Source of the DNA: Clostridia bacterium | GTDB lineage: Bacteria; Bacillota; Clostridia; Christensenellales; Aristaeellaceae | DNA length: 43,731 nucleotides | Direction: 5' to 3' | NCBI GenBank assembly: GCA_017481825.1 | Contig: JAFUOR010000011.1 | Location: 1-43,731, forward strand | Notes under the pieces: model-generated | Told to the model about the DNA's origin: nothing | Database searches by the model: none | The model's input: only the letters and a program-made list of their open reading frames with translations | Part shown: positions 1 through 7,116 of the stretch, in pieces | How positions within the stretch are numbered: the first letter of the stretch is position 1 | How the letters are laid out: each line of letters begins with the position of its first letter | Made by a program: the position numbers and the translations under genes

Positions 1-2
1 GC

Positions 3-748
<746 letters not shown>

Positions 749-829
749 ACTTGGCTGTTGAGGCGAGGTTCTCCAGGTACGTAAAATGTTGAATTAGTAC
801 AGTAGGCTGTTCGTGAGAACCGCCCGCCC

Positions 830-845
830 GGTACGATAGGCATTT
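830..845 (+). repeat. Candidate integrase arm-type repeat, left copy
   Basis: GGTACGATAGGCATTT recurs with one mismatch at 10860-10875 (GGTACGGTAGGCATTT). The two copies are direct repeats located just inside the two ends of the element, about 80 and 120 bp from the att repeats. That placement fits arm-type binding sites of the integrase, but this role is inferred from position only. Confidence 0.45.
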
Positions 846-846
846 C

Positions 847-889
847 CCCCTCTTTCCTGACTGTTTATGTCAAGGAAAGAGGGGTTTTT
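847..889 (+). terminator. Rho-independent terminator between gap and the integrase
   Basis: A perfect 12-bp stem (CCCCTCTTTCCT at 847-858 paired with 873-884), 14-nt loop and five Ts. It lies directly in front of the integrase start codon, so it would terminate gap transcription before int. The remnant integrase of the second element has the same arrangement (11138-11176) with an unrelated stem sequence. Confidence 0.85.
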
Positions 890-893
890 GTTT

Positions 894-1796
894 ATGATTT
901 TTCAGGACGCAATTGTGGAGTTTGGCTTTGACTGTAAGGTGCGCAAATTGTCGCCAAGGTCGATTGATAATTACCAGAAGCAATTACGCTATTTACAGAA
1001 CTATCTCTTGGAGGAGTACGGCATCAAGAACGTGGAGCAAGTCAAGACAGCCCACATCAAACTGTTTCTGGCAATGATGGATGACCGCCAGCGCAAGCCC
1101 CGCTACATCAATGACCTGTTAAAAGCCTTCAAGACCTTTTTCAACTACCTGAAACGTGAAGGTCATATCAAAGAGAATCCAACAACCAAGGTCAAGAATA
1201 TGAAACAGCCCAAGACCAAGATACTGACTTTCAGCGAGGACGAAATCAGAAGGTTGCTCAATCACTTCAACGGAAAGAGTTTTCTGGACATCCGCAACCG
1301 CGCCATCCTGGCAATGTTCTTTGATACTGGTATGCGATTGACGGAGGTTATCACCCTGAAACCAGAGCAAATCCACGATGAATACATCCTGGTTCACGGA
1401 AAGGGAAGCAAGGAGCGATTAGTTCCTGTTTCGCCTTACCTGGCGAAGACCCTGATGAAGTACAGGATGGCGCGGGAAGCGTATTTTGAGGATAAACTGC
1501 CAGAGCCTTATGTGTTTCTCTCCAACAGGGGCAAGAAGCTGACCCAGGAGGCAATCGCCAAGTTCTTCAAGCGAGCATCTGCTGAGGTCAAAATCAACAG
1601 TCAGGTGCGTGTGTCCCCGCATACCTGTCGGCACACATTCGCTCACCTACAACTCAAAAACGGGTTAGACCTGTACAGTCTATCCCGCCTGATGGGGCAC
1701 GAAAGCGTAGCGATTACCCAACGATACCTGGAAGGCATCAAGGATGACGAAGTGCTCAAAAAGGGTCAGCGGTGCGGGGTGTTACAGAACTTATAA
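894..1796 (+). CDS. Tyrosine recombinase (integrase) of the gap-integrated element
   Basis: A 300-aa phage-type site-specific recombinase, expected to integrate and excise the element at the 3' end of gap. The N-terminal half is a SAM-like core-binding domain (about residues 1-100). The C-terminal catalytic domain shows every active-site residue: Arg in TGMRLTEV, Lys in HGKGSKERL, HTCRHTFAH (HxxR), LMGHES (His) and the nucleophile Tyr in TQRYLEG. I chose ATG 894 because the homologous remnant at 11177 begins at the aligned position. An earlier in-frame ATG at 867 lies in the loop of the upstream terminator. No clear promoter is seen; expression may depend on read-through from gap. The final codons already contain the first iteron half-sites (1786 on). 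Confidence 0.95.
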   Translation: MIFQDAIVEFGFDCKVRKLSPRSIDNYQKQLRYLQNYLLEEYGIKNVEQVKTAHIKLFLAMMDDRQRKPRYINDLLKAFKTFFNYLKREGHIKENPTTKVKNMKQPKTKILTFSEDEIRRLLNHFNGKSFLDIRNRAILAMFFDTGMRLTEVITLKPEQIHDEYILVHGKGSKERLVPVSPYLAKTLMKYRMAREAYFEDKLPEPYVFLSNRGKKLTQEAIAKFFKRASAEVKINSQVRVSPHTCRHTFAHLQLKNGLDLYSLSRLMGHESVAITQRYLEGIKDDEVLKKGQRCGVLQNL

Positions 1797-1866
1797 GAAC
1801 TCTGCTGAATGTTGATTGGAACCTGTTGGAACTCTAATAGATGTTGGTTAGAACTTCATAGGAACT
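1786..1866 (+). repeat. 32-bp iterons (2.5 units) after the integrase
   Basis: The hexamer RGAACY occurs at 1786, 1796, 1818, 1828, 1850 and 1861: three pairs, with 10-11 bp inside a pair and 32 bp between pairs. Units 1786-1817 and 1818-1849 align over their full length, and both end in ATGTTGRTT. The helical phasing suggests binding of a protein to one DNA face. The same motif recurs in inverted orientation at 9690-9728, upstream of the WYL regulator gene. Confidence 0.75.
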
Positions 1867-1869
1867 TTC

Positions 1870-1900
1870 AGGAGTGGGTGCGCCCACTCCTATTTCTTTT
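1870..1900 (+). terminator. Terminator of the integrase gene
   Basis: Stem GGAGTGGG / CCCACTCC (1871-1878 and 1883-1890) with a TGCG tetraloop, followed by TATTTCTTTT. Placed 75 nt after the integrase stop and just before the promoter box of the first paralogue. Confidence 0.85.
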
Positions 1901-1911
1901 CGCATTTTCAA

Positions 1912-2036
1912 AGTGGTGTTTTTATTCCCACCCTCCTGCGTTATGATATAGGCACAGGGTGAGGGAAACGCCAAGAGCCCTGAAAGAAAAGAAAGAACGG
2001 GAAGGAAAACCCGATAAACCAGAAAGGATAACTACT
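1912..2036 (+). promoter_or_regulatory. Promoter box and structured leader of paralogue 1
   Basis: A 21-bp box (1912-1932: AGTGGTGT, a T-rich centre, then ATTCCCACC) is repeated at 2451-2471 with one mismatch. It lies 9 nt before a TATGAT -10 (1942-1947). The transcribed leader can form hairpin I (CAGGG 1955-1959 with CCCTG 1978-1982) and hairpin II (CGGG 1998-2001, loop AAGGAAAA, CCCG 2010-2013). Both stems are replaced by different but still complementary sequences in the second leader, which supports a real RNA structure. RBS AGAAAGGA precedes ATG 2037. Confidence 0.7.
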
Positions 2037-2447
2037 ATGTCTGCTAACATCAACACCCTGGGCTACCGCCCCGATTTTGACTCCCAGAGCATCATCCTGA
2101 CCAAGAAGTTCGCCAAGTCCGCCTCCATCGTTGGCTCCAAGGATTACAATACCCTGTGCCGTCTCCGCAGGGATTACCCCGATTACAAGGTTGTGGTGCG
2201 CGAGATTGCCAAGAAGGAAGGCAAGAAGAACACCCACAAGAACCTGACCTACCAGGCGATGAAGGTCTACATTGAAACCACCATCACCGAAGCAGAAGCC
2301 CAGGCAAAGGCTCTGACTGAACTGGATAACGCCAAGATTCTTGGCAAGGGTCAGACCTGCGGTGCTTACCTGTTCGTGCGGGACTGGTTTCTGAAGAAGT
2401 ATACCAACTACTACACCACCGCTAATGCCGAAGAAATGCCCGCTTGA
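2037..2447 (+). CDS. Unrecognised protein, paralogue 1 of a three-gene tandem family
   Basis: 136 aa, no signal peptide or membrane segment. I do not recognise the family. It shares with its two downstream neighbours an N-terminal NTLGYR motif (shared with copy 2), a central YNTLxxLR motif, a LTYQAMKVYI helix (consensus sYxxMxxYI) and a C-terminal block: ILGKGQTCGAYLFVRDWF here, LLSKGQPAPYKYVRMWF in copy 3. Basic residues are frequent. ATG 2037 is chosen over the upstream in-frame ATG 1959 because AGAAAGGA sits at the right distance and the homology starts there. Codon use is like that of highly expressed genes. Position in a mobile element next to the integrase suggests an element-specific role, perhaps DNA binding, but nothing in the sequence proves a function. 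Confidence 0.85.
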   Translation: MSANINTLGYRPDFDSQSIILTKKFAKSASIVGSKDYNTLCRLRRDYPDYKVVVREIAKKEGKKNTHKNLTYQAMKVYIETTITEAEAQAKALTELDNAKILGKGQTCGAYLFVRDWFLKKYTNYYTTANAEEMPA

Positions 2448-2450
2448 TGA

Positions 2451-2570
2451 AGTGGTGTGTTTATTCCCACCACGATACACTATAATACAGATACAAGGTT
2501 GAGAAAAGCGACCTTGAAAAACAAAAACAAACGAGGACGGAAAACCTCTCAAACCAGAAAGGCAAAAAAT
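2451..2570 (+). promoter_or_regulatory. Promoter box and structured leader of paralogue 2
   Basis: The 21-bp box (2451-2471) is followed, again after 9 nt, by a perfect -10 TATAAT (2481-2486). Hairpin I here is AAGGT 2495-2499 / ACCTT 2511-2515. Hairpin II is GAGG 2533-2536, loop ACGGAAAA, CCTC 2545-2548. Compared with leader 1, the stems have changed on both sides while the loop of hairpin II and the downstream AAACCAGAAAGG are kept. The box begins 3 nt after the stop of paralogue 1, so the genes have separate promoters. Confidence 0.7.
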
Positions 2571-3005
2571 ATGGCTACTTACTCCAACAACACCCTGGGC
2601 TACCGCATCAACTACCGCGAAGGTACCATTTCTGTCAGCGACCGTCTCATCAAGGAAGCCAACCGTGAAGGCGTGAACAGTTCCGCCTACAACACCCTCA
2701 AAGCCCTGCGCGAGATGGGGATGCCGATTGTCAAGTTCCGCGAGAATACCACCGCCCGCAAGGGTCTGACCTACTCCAAGATGACCAAGTACATCCTCCT
2801 GTGCGAGAATAGCGAAAAGTATATGTGCGAGTTCATCCGCCAGCGTGAAGTCTCCAAGACCCAGAAGAACCCCTACCACTATATGCTGGACTGGTTCAAA
2901 GGCACCTTCCCGCATTACAACGAACAGGCAGAGTTCAACGCTGATGGTCAAATCATCGTGACTACTGCTGACTACCTGACCGAGACCGAAGAAAAGATTG
3001 CCTGA
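2571..3005 (+). CDS. Unrecognised protein, paralogue 2 of the tandem family
   Basis: 144 aa, soluble, function unknown. It aligns with paralogue 1 at NTLGYR (near residue 7), AYNTLKALREMGMP, LTYSKMTKYI and YHYMLDWFKGTFPHY. The C-terminal tail, AEFNADGQIIVTT, matches the NVEYDADGFIVER tail of paralogue 3 and is missing from paralogue 1, so copies 2 and 3 share a longer architecture. The ATG at 2571 follows CCAGAAAGGC with AT-rich spacing. Its own promoter and leader lie in the 123 nt after paralogue 1. The copies have diverged a lot at protein level, which points to an old duplication kept by selection rather than a recent tandem array. Confidence 0.85.
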   Translation: MATYSNNTLGYRINYREGTISVSDRLIKEANREGVNSSAYNTLKALREMGMPIVKFRENTTARKGLTYSKMTKYILLCENSEKYMCEFIRQREVSKTQKNPYHYMLDWFKGTFPHYNEQAEFNADGQIIVTTADYLTETEEKIA

Positions 3006-3053
3006 ACAAAATAACGGGAAGGAAAACCCGATAAACCAGAAAGGAACAAAGTT
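3006..3053 (+). promoter_or_regulatory. Short leader of paralogue 3 with hairpin II only
   Basis: CGGG (3015-3018), loop AAGGAAAA, CCCG (3027-3030), then ATAAACCAGAAAGGA and ATG 3054. This copies leader 1 almost base for base from the hairpin to the RBS but lacks the promoter box and hairpin I. Paralogue 3 is therefore probably co-transcribed with paralogue 2, and hairpin II seems tied to translation rather than to transcription start. Confidence 0.65.
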
Positions 3054-3590
3054 ATGTGTAATTCCAAGCTGGGCACTCAGTGCCGATACAACCCCGTGGA
3101 GAACACCGCTACCCTGACTTCTGCTTTCGCCAAGCGTGCTGGTATTGTTGGCACTGTTGAATATAACTACCTGGTTTCCCTGCGCAACGCCAATCCTGGT
3201 CTGGTCGTGCTGAAAGCCACTCACGCCTCTCCCACTCCCAAGACCGACGAGAACGGCAAGACCAAGGAACGCGACCCCTTTGATAAGGTTTCTTACAAGG
3301 CGATGACGGACTACATCTCCCTGTGCCGGACGAAGGATGCCTATATGAAGCAGTTCAACAACATCCGTCTGTTGAGCAAGGGTCAGCCCGCACCTTACAA
3401 GTATGTGCGTATGTGGTTCAAGGAGAAGTTCCCGCTGTTCGGCTCCATCAATGTTGAGTATGATGCTGACGGCTTCATCGTGGAGCGCATTGCGGTTCAG
3501 GCTGAGGTTAAGACTGTCAGGAACGCTCTTGCTCATCGGAACCAGCCCGTTCAGCAGGAAGCCCACGAAGACCTTGACGCGGTAGCGTAA
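3054..3590 (+). CDS. Unrecognised protein, paralogue 3 of the tandem family
   Basis: 178 aa, the longest of the three copies. Shared blocks: EYNYLVSLRNANPG (about residue 40), VSYKAMTDYISLCR (about 85), LLSKGQPAPYKYVRMWFKEKF (about 110) and the DADGFIVER tail. An insertion rich in Lys, Asp, Pro and Thr lies after the first block (PTPKTDENGKTKERD), probably a flexible loop. A C-terminal extension of about 30 residues rich in Gln, Glu and Ala has no counterpart in the other copies. Start ATG 3054 is fixed by the conserved leader. Function unknown. Confidence 0.85.
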   Translation: MCNSKLGTQCRYNPVENTATLTSAFAKRAGIVGTVEYNYLVSLRNANPGLVVLKATHASPTPKTDENGKTKERDPFDKVSYKAMTDYISLCRTKDAYMKQFNNIRLLSKGQPAPYKYVRMWFKEKFPLFGSINVEYDADGFIVERIAVQAEVKTVRNALAHRNQPVQQEAHEDLDAVA

Positions 3591-3594
3591 ATAA

Positions 3595-3654
3595 TTCTCC
3601 AAAGGTTGATGCGTCATAATATCAAGAGTATATACCGCATCAGCGTGTGGAGAA
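3595..3654 (+). promoter_or_regulatory. Palindromic promoter/operator P1
   Basis: 17-nt arms (3595-3611 and 3638-3654, 14 of 17 complementary) with core TTCTCC...GTTGATG / CATCA...GGAGAA, separated by exactly 26 nt. The left arm contains a -35 TTGATG (3606-3611) and the spacer contains TATATA (3629-3634) 17 nt later, so the palindrome wraps a sigma-70-type promoter. Sister elements: P2 at 4442-4501 and P3 at 9595-9654, both also with 26-nt spacing. Confidence 0.65.
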
Positions 3655-3674
3655 AATATAAAGGAGCAAAAAAT

Positions 3675-4391
3675 ATGGCTATGTTGGAGAAGCGGTTCTA
3701 TCCCCGCCAAGAGATAGCAGAAATCGTGGGTATCACCGACCTGAAAGATGGGCACTTCGCAGAGAAGGTTAAGCGATACCTGAACAAACGGCTTTACGAA
3801 TATGAGTATTCCCGTAAAGGTGCTAACATCACACAACTCCCGAAAACCGCAGAGGAACAGTTGGCATCACTAATGCGGGATGAACTTGAAATTGATAAGC
3901 AAAGAGACCCTTACTTGTTCGCTTGTTTCATTCGTGCGTTCTCAGTCATTGGTAGTTTTGAATCAATGCCGTGGACAAGCCGTACTGCGTTTTTTAATCA
4001 GCATTTTGAAAATACCATTACTCAGACTACTTTGGAACGATGGATGCGGTTTCTTCAAAAGGGCGAAAATGTAATCCGCTTCAAGAAGGGTGCGTTGTGG
4101 CGTACCATCAAAGATGAAGACGGCGACAAGGTTCATGTCAGGGTTGACCCTGACAGCGAAGAATACCGTGAATACTGCGAGAAGCGTAGTAAAAAACTGA
4201 TTGGCTTTGAGAATGCGGATAAGGAAACCCGTAGTAAAATGTGGGGTACTATGGTGTACGACCTATACCCTGAATACGGCGTATATTATTACTGCCCGCA
4301 GTTTGTGCTGAACGCTCTTGGCGACCAGGCAGAAGAAATATCCAGGCTTGTCGCCCAAGTGATGGCAGAACGTCAGGAGGGGCAAAATTGA
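3675..4391 (+). CDS. Hypothetical element protein, 238 aa
   Basis: No family recognised. The N-terminus (YPRQEIAEIVGITDLKDGHFAEKVKRYLNKRLYEYEYSRKGANITQLP) looks like a winged-helix or HTH module. The middle is helical, and the C-terminal part is aromatic and charged (VYDLYPEYGVYYYCPQFVLNAL) and ends in a short amphipathic helix. No signal peptide or membrane segment. The start follows AAGGAG with 8-nt spacing, and the gene is read from promoter P1. It is flanked on both sides by the palindromes P1 and P2, as if it were a cassette. Being next to the paralogue cluster and read in the same direction, it may work with them, but this is inferred only from position. Confidence 0.75.
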   Translation: MAMLEKRFYPRQEIAEIVGITDLKDGHFAEKVKRYLNKRLYEYEYSRKGANITQLPKTAEEQLASLMRDELEIDKQRDPYLFACFIRAFSVIGSFESMPWTSRTAFFNQHFENTITQTTLERWMRFLQKGENVIRFKKGALWRTIKDEDGDKVHVRVDPDSEEYREYCEKRSKKLIGFENADKETRSKMWGTMVYDLYPEYGVYYYCPQFVLNALGDQAEEISRLVAQVMAERQEGQN

Positions 4392-4441
4392 ATACCAGGA
4401 TGCGAAGGCGCAGGAGTATTTTCTCTTGCGTCTTTTTAGTT

Positions 4442-4501
4442 TTCCCCGAAGGTTGATGCGACACAATAACTATCCCTTATTGTCCATCAACGTGTGGAGA
4501 A
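4442..4501. promoter_or_regulatory. Palindromic element P2
   Basis: Same 17-nt arms (13 of 17 complementary) and the same 26-nt spacing as P1 and P3, but no convincing -10 at the matching position. The spacer has its own inner palindrome, ACAATAA / TTATTGT. No gene starts downstream on the plus strand before the terminator at 4603-4641, so P2 is either an operator only, a decayed copy, or the promoter of a short RNA of about 130 nt. Confidence 0.55.
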
Positions 4502-4602
4502 AACTGCTGATTTCTTGCGTTGAGACAGGTCTGCGGGCGGGAGGGGTAGACGATCCGGTTGGTGGAGGTAGAAAAACGGACGGGTGAGCTGGCACAGCGC
4601 AG

Positions 4603-4641
4603 AAAAAACGAGGCGAAGGAGCATAATCTTGCTTCTTCGCC
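4603..4641 (-). terminator. Terminator of the XRE regulator gene
   Basis: GGCGAAG / CTTCGCC stem (4612-4618 and 4635-4641) lying directly at the 3' end of the minus-strand regulator gene and followed on that strand by a run of six Ts. Confidence 0.7.
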
Positions 4642-4642
4642 G

Positions 4643-4963
4643 TCATTTATTGTTATGTGCTTTCCACATCAGGTATTCAATGTAATTCGTGAGTTCAGGC
4701 AATGCTTTGCGGGGGAATCTTGCTGGCAAACGAAAAACAGATGTGGTCTGGTCAATGGGCTTTGGGTCATCGGTGATGCCAAGGAGGTAGTCTATTGAGA
4801 CATTGAAATATCGGGCAATGGCAATTTTGATAGCATCCGGCGGTTCGCTCTTATCCCGCTCATAGGAAGAAATAGAATGCTTGTTGATTTTCAGGATTTC
4901 AGCAAGGTCATCCTGCGTCAGGTCAGCGTCTTTTCGCAGTTCCAGCAAACGCTCTCCAATCAT
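4643..4963 (-). CDS. XRE-family HTH repressor
   Basis: 106 aa. The first 65 residues form a Cro/C1-type helix-turn-helix: LTQDDLAEILKINKHSISSYERDKSEPP, then IARYFNVSIDYLLG, the usual end of the fold. The remaining 40 residues have no recognised domain and may mediate dimerisation. A strong RBS (AGGAGG, 7-nt spacing) precedes ATG 4963. It is divergently transcribed from the Cys-rich/secreted gene pair, so the 120-nt spacer probably holds its operators. Likely a local repressor of the element, possibly of that pair. Confidence 0.9.
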   Translation of the reverse strand: MIGERLLELRKDADLTQDDLAEILKINKHSISSYERDKSEPPDAIKIAIARYFNVSIDYLLGITDDPKPIDQTTSVFRLPARFPRKALPELTNYIEYLMWKAHNNK

Positions 4964-5121
4964 AACATTTCCTCCTGATTGATGATAAGAACATTATAGA
5001 GGAAAATGCGATTTTTGAGAAAAATATAGACAAATTAGACCTTGTAGTGTATAATATAGAATAATATTCTACTTTCAAACGGATGGTAGAGCATTTAACA
5101 AGCAAAAGGGGGATTGTTACA

Positions 5122-5322
5122 TTGGGATACCGTGTTCATGTCAAAGGCACCATTCACTGTCTTGCAGGATGCTGTAAGAGAGGACAGAAAATCATTGAAG
5201 AAAACTACTTTGAAGTTTGTACGATTGAGGAGGCCGAAGCGCGCCTAAAAAAGAAAAACATCGTTCCTAATCGGTGTTCGTTTTGTAATTGGTTGAAAGA
5301 TAAGGAGGCGACTACCAAATGA
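5122..5322 (+). CDS. Small cysteine-rich protein
   Basis: 66 aa, not recognised. HCLAGCC near residue 14 and CSFC near residue 56 could together bind one zinc or form disulfides. I place the start at TTG 5122 because AAAGGGGGA lies 8 nt upstream. An in-frame ATG at 5083 has no RBS. The stop overlaps the start of the next gene (ATGA), so the two are translationally coupled and probably work together. Read divergently from the XRE regulator. Confidence 0.6.
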   Translation: MGYRVHVKGTIHCLAGCCKRGQKIIEENYFEVCTIEEAEARLKKKNIVPNRCSFCNWLKDKEATTK

Positions 5323-6059
5323 AAAAAGTGCTATGTGTAATAAGCATACTGACAATCATCCTTACATCCGTTCTCCCGGCTATCGCAGAGGAGAAATTTT
5401 CACTATACAACGGATTACAATTCGGTATGACAATGAACCAGGCTATGGGTAAATTGGGTTATAGCAGTCGAAATAAGCGTGATGCTGACAATTTGGGTAG
5501 ACCCTACTTGTCAGGGTATGTGTGGAATTTCTTGGATATAGACTCCGTAGACATCGCCGTTCATTTTGATGAAAACGGCTTATCGAAAACAGTGGTGTAT
5601 GAGCTGGGTTCGTATTACGACAGGTACGAGATTGATTATCAGCAATACAATCGCATCGAAGCTCTCTTAAAAGGGAAATATGGATATACTGAATACAACA
5701 ATACGACCGCAAAGAGGCTACCATTCAAGGAAGCCGAGTTCATGACTAAATACCCGTATGGTACAGACCATAATGTGTATGCCATGACATCTCTTAACGG
5801 ACAAGACGCATACAATCATAGCGGCACATACTATTATCATAAATTGTCATGCCCGCAATTCAGCCAATGGGTTGTACCGGTAAGCGATGGCTATGTTGTA
5901 GTGGAGCATTCGTTGTGGTGCCATGAAGCATGGGTAACATCAGCAAGAGGCGATAAGACTCCCGATTTCTACGAACTTATCAATTACGCGTTCTTAACCG
6001 AGACGGAATACGATACTCTGATTAAAGATAAACCCCTGGATGTGTATAACGGTATATAA
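5319..6059 (+). CDS. Secreted protein of unknown function
   Basis: 246 aa with a clear signal peptide: MKK, a hydrophobic stretch (VLCVISILTIILTSVLP) and a cleavage site at AIA-EE. The mature part begins with FSLYNGLQFGMTMNQAMGKLG, which resembles the start of SmpA/BamE-like or 'FGMT' repeat folds seen in clostridial secreted proteins, but I cannot assign it. Rich in Tyr, Asn and Asp; two late Cys (SCPQF, LWCHEAW). Translationally coupled to the Cys-rich protein upstream. AT-rich codon use compared with gap and with the paralogue genes suggests a different origin within the same element. Confidence 0.8.
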   Translation: MKKVLCVISILTIILTSVLPAIAEEKFSLYNGLQFGMTMNQAMGKLGYSSRNKRDADNLGRPYLSGYVWNFLDIDSVDIAVHFDENGLSKTVVYELGSYYDRYEIDYQQYNRIEALLKGKYGYTEYNNTTAKRLPFKEAEFMTKYPYGTDHNVYAMTSLNGQDAYNHSGTYYYHKLSCPQFSQWVVPVSDGYVVVEHSLWCHEAWVTSARGDKTPDFYELINYAFLTETEYDTLIKDKPLDVYNGI

Positions 6060-6071
6060 TATGTCATACGC

Positions 6072-6106
6072 AAAAATGTCCCTCCCTCCATCCCGGAGAG
6101 AGGGGC
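6072..6106 (-). terminator. Terminator of the serine recombinase gene
   Basis: Imperfect GC-rich hairpin (TGCCCCTCTCTCC pairing with GGAGGGAGGGACA on the minus strand) followed by TTTTTG on that strand, a few bases past the recombinase stop. Confidence 0.65.
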
Positions 6107-6111
6107 ATCCT

Positions 6112-6699
6112 TTATCCCATCATCTTCAAATACTTATACACCGTTGGCCTTGACAGCCCGCACACCCGCGCCAGTTCGGTGAGGTTCATCGTCCCCGCCA
6201 CAAACGCCGGATAGTGCTTGTAAAACACTGTGGGGATGTCCTCTTTCGTTGTCTGCGGTCTGCCGATGCGCTTACCCTTGCTCTTGGCGTTCTCCATCCC
6301 TGACTTCACCCTTGCCCGTATCATCGCCAGCTCCAACTGACTAAACACCCCCGCCATCTGCAAGAATGCTTCGCTCATTGGGTCGGTCTGCCCGTTCCGG
6401 CAGTCAATCGTGATGCTCCCCACAATGACCAATCGCAGTTTCTTTTCGCGGATAACATCAATGATTTCGCACAACTGCTGTGTGCTTCTGGACAGTCTGC
6501 TGACCTCCAAGGTAATGATGGTATCGCCAGCAGTCGCCATGTCCAAGAGCATATGGAGTTCCTTTTTTACCCTGGCGTCGCCGTGTTCATATTCAAAGAC
6601 CACTTCTTCTGCGCCAGCGTCTTTCAGTTCGCGGATTTGCCGGTTGATGTCCTGCTTGTCCTCATTGGTCGAACAGCGGGCGTAGCCGTATATTGCCAT
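6112..6699 (-). CDS. Serine recombinase, resolvase/invertase family
   Basis: 195 aa, the usual size of small resolvases and invertases. N-terminal catalytic domain with the nucleophile Ser10 in GYARCSTNEDKQ, the conserved SRLSRS motif (about residue 68) and the long E-helix (QMAGVFSQLELAMIRARVKSGMENAK). Linker GKRIGRP, then a C-terminal HTH (LTELARVCGLSRPTVYKYL) that binds the recombination site. GGAGG RBS 7-8 nt before ATG 6699. A 19-bp inverted repeat lies just upstream (6733-6810) and may be its site. In an element that already has a tyrosine integrase, this enzyme could resolve dimers, invert a segment or be a passenger. Confidence 0.95.
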   Translation of the reverse strand: MAIYGYARCSTNEDKQDINRQIRELKDAGAEEVVFEYEHGDARVKKELHMLLDMATAGDTIITLEVSRLSRSTQQLCEIIDVIREKKLRLVIVGSITIDCRNGQTDPMSEAFLQMAGVFSQLELAMIRARVKSGMENAKSKGKRIGRPQTTKEDIPTVFYKHYPAFVAGTMNLTELARVCGLSRPTVYKYLKMMG

Positions 6700-6732
6700 C
6701 GTGATAGCCTCCTGTCAAATAAAAGGTCGGTC

Positions 6733-6810
6733 GGTTTCCCTTGACGATTTCCGTAGGTTTTGAGCCTGTTTTTACCCCTTTTTCAGCCGTTGAAAATCGT
6801 CAGGGAAACC
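6733..6810. repeat. 19-bp inverted repeat upstream of the serine recombinase
   Basis: GGTTTCCCTTGACGATTTC (6733-6751) and its near-perfect inverse (6792-6810, one slipped base) separated by 40 nt. It fills the gap between the 88-aa gene and the recombinase gene. It could be a resolution site, an operator or a long hairpin in the mRNA. Confidence 0.55.
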
Positions 6811-6822
6811 AAGTGTTAGTCT

Positions 6823-7089
6823 TTACGCCTCTTGGGTGTCATCCGGCTTCTGTGTTGAGGTCTTGTAATGCGCCTCCTGTAACGCTTTTATCTGTCGCCT
6901 GAACTCATACAGGCAGGTGCCGATGTCGTTCAGCGAACGCATTGCTTCCAGTTCGCCCGCCTCCCGCGCCAGCCGACACAGCAGACCCGAATCATCTTCA
7001 AAGAGGTTCAGCGCACCTTCCACCATCAGGCGCATTTCAGAAAAGGTGTGGCTGGTAATCCACATAAAATCATCTTCCAGCGTCATCAT
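6823..7089 (-). CDS. Small acidic hypothetical protein
   Basis: 88 aa, acidic and mostly helical (SEMRLMVEGALNLFEDDSGLLCRLAREAGELEAMRSLNDI), no recognised domain. ATG 7089 follows GGAGGG. An ATG 12 nt earlier lies before that RBS and is less likely. It sits 27 nt after the ArdC-like gene in the same direction, so it is probably in that operon, driven from the promoter at 8407-8435. Similar small helical proteins are common in plasmids and conjugative elements. Function unknown. Confidence 0.65.
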   Translation of the reverse strand: MMTLEDDFMWITSHTFSEMRLMVEGALNLFEDDSGLLCRLAREAGELEAMRSLNDIGTCLYEFRRQIKALQEAHYKTSTQKPDDTQEA

Positions 7090-7116
7090 ATTTCCCTCCA
7101 TATGGGGAGGCGGGCA

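Noticed and set aside
1786-1866. 32-bp direct repeats as a CRISPR array
   Set aside because: The units are contiguous without spacers of unrelated sequence, vary internally and there are no cas genes; they are iterons.
1941-3836. 631-codon open frame on the minus strand opposite the three paralogues
   Set aside because: It runs antisense through three conserved genes and their structured leaders; it results from the codon bias of the plus-strand genes and has no recognisable domain or RBS.
4559-4798. 79-aa plus-strand frame over the XRE gene end
   Set aside because: Opposite to a convincing HTH regulator and running through its terminator; shadow frame.
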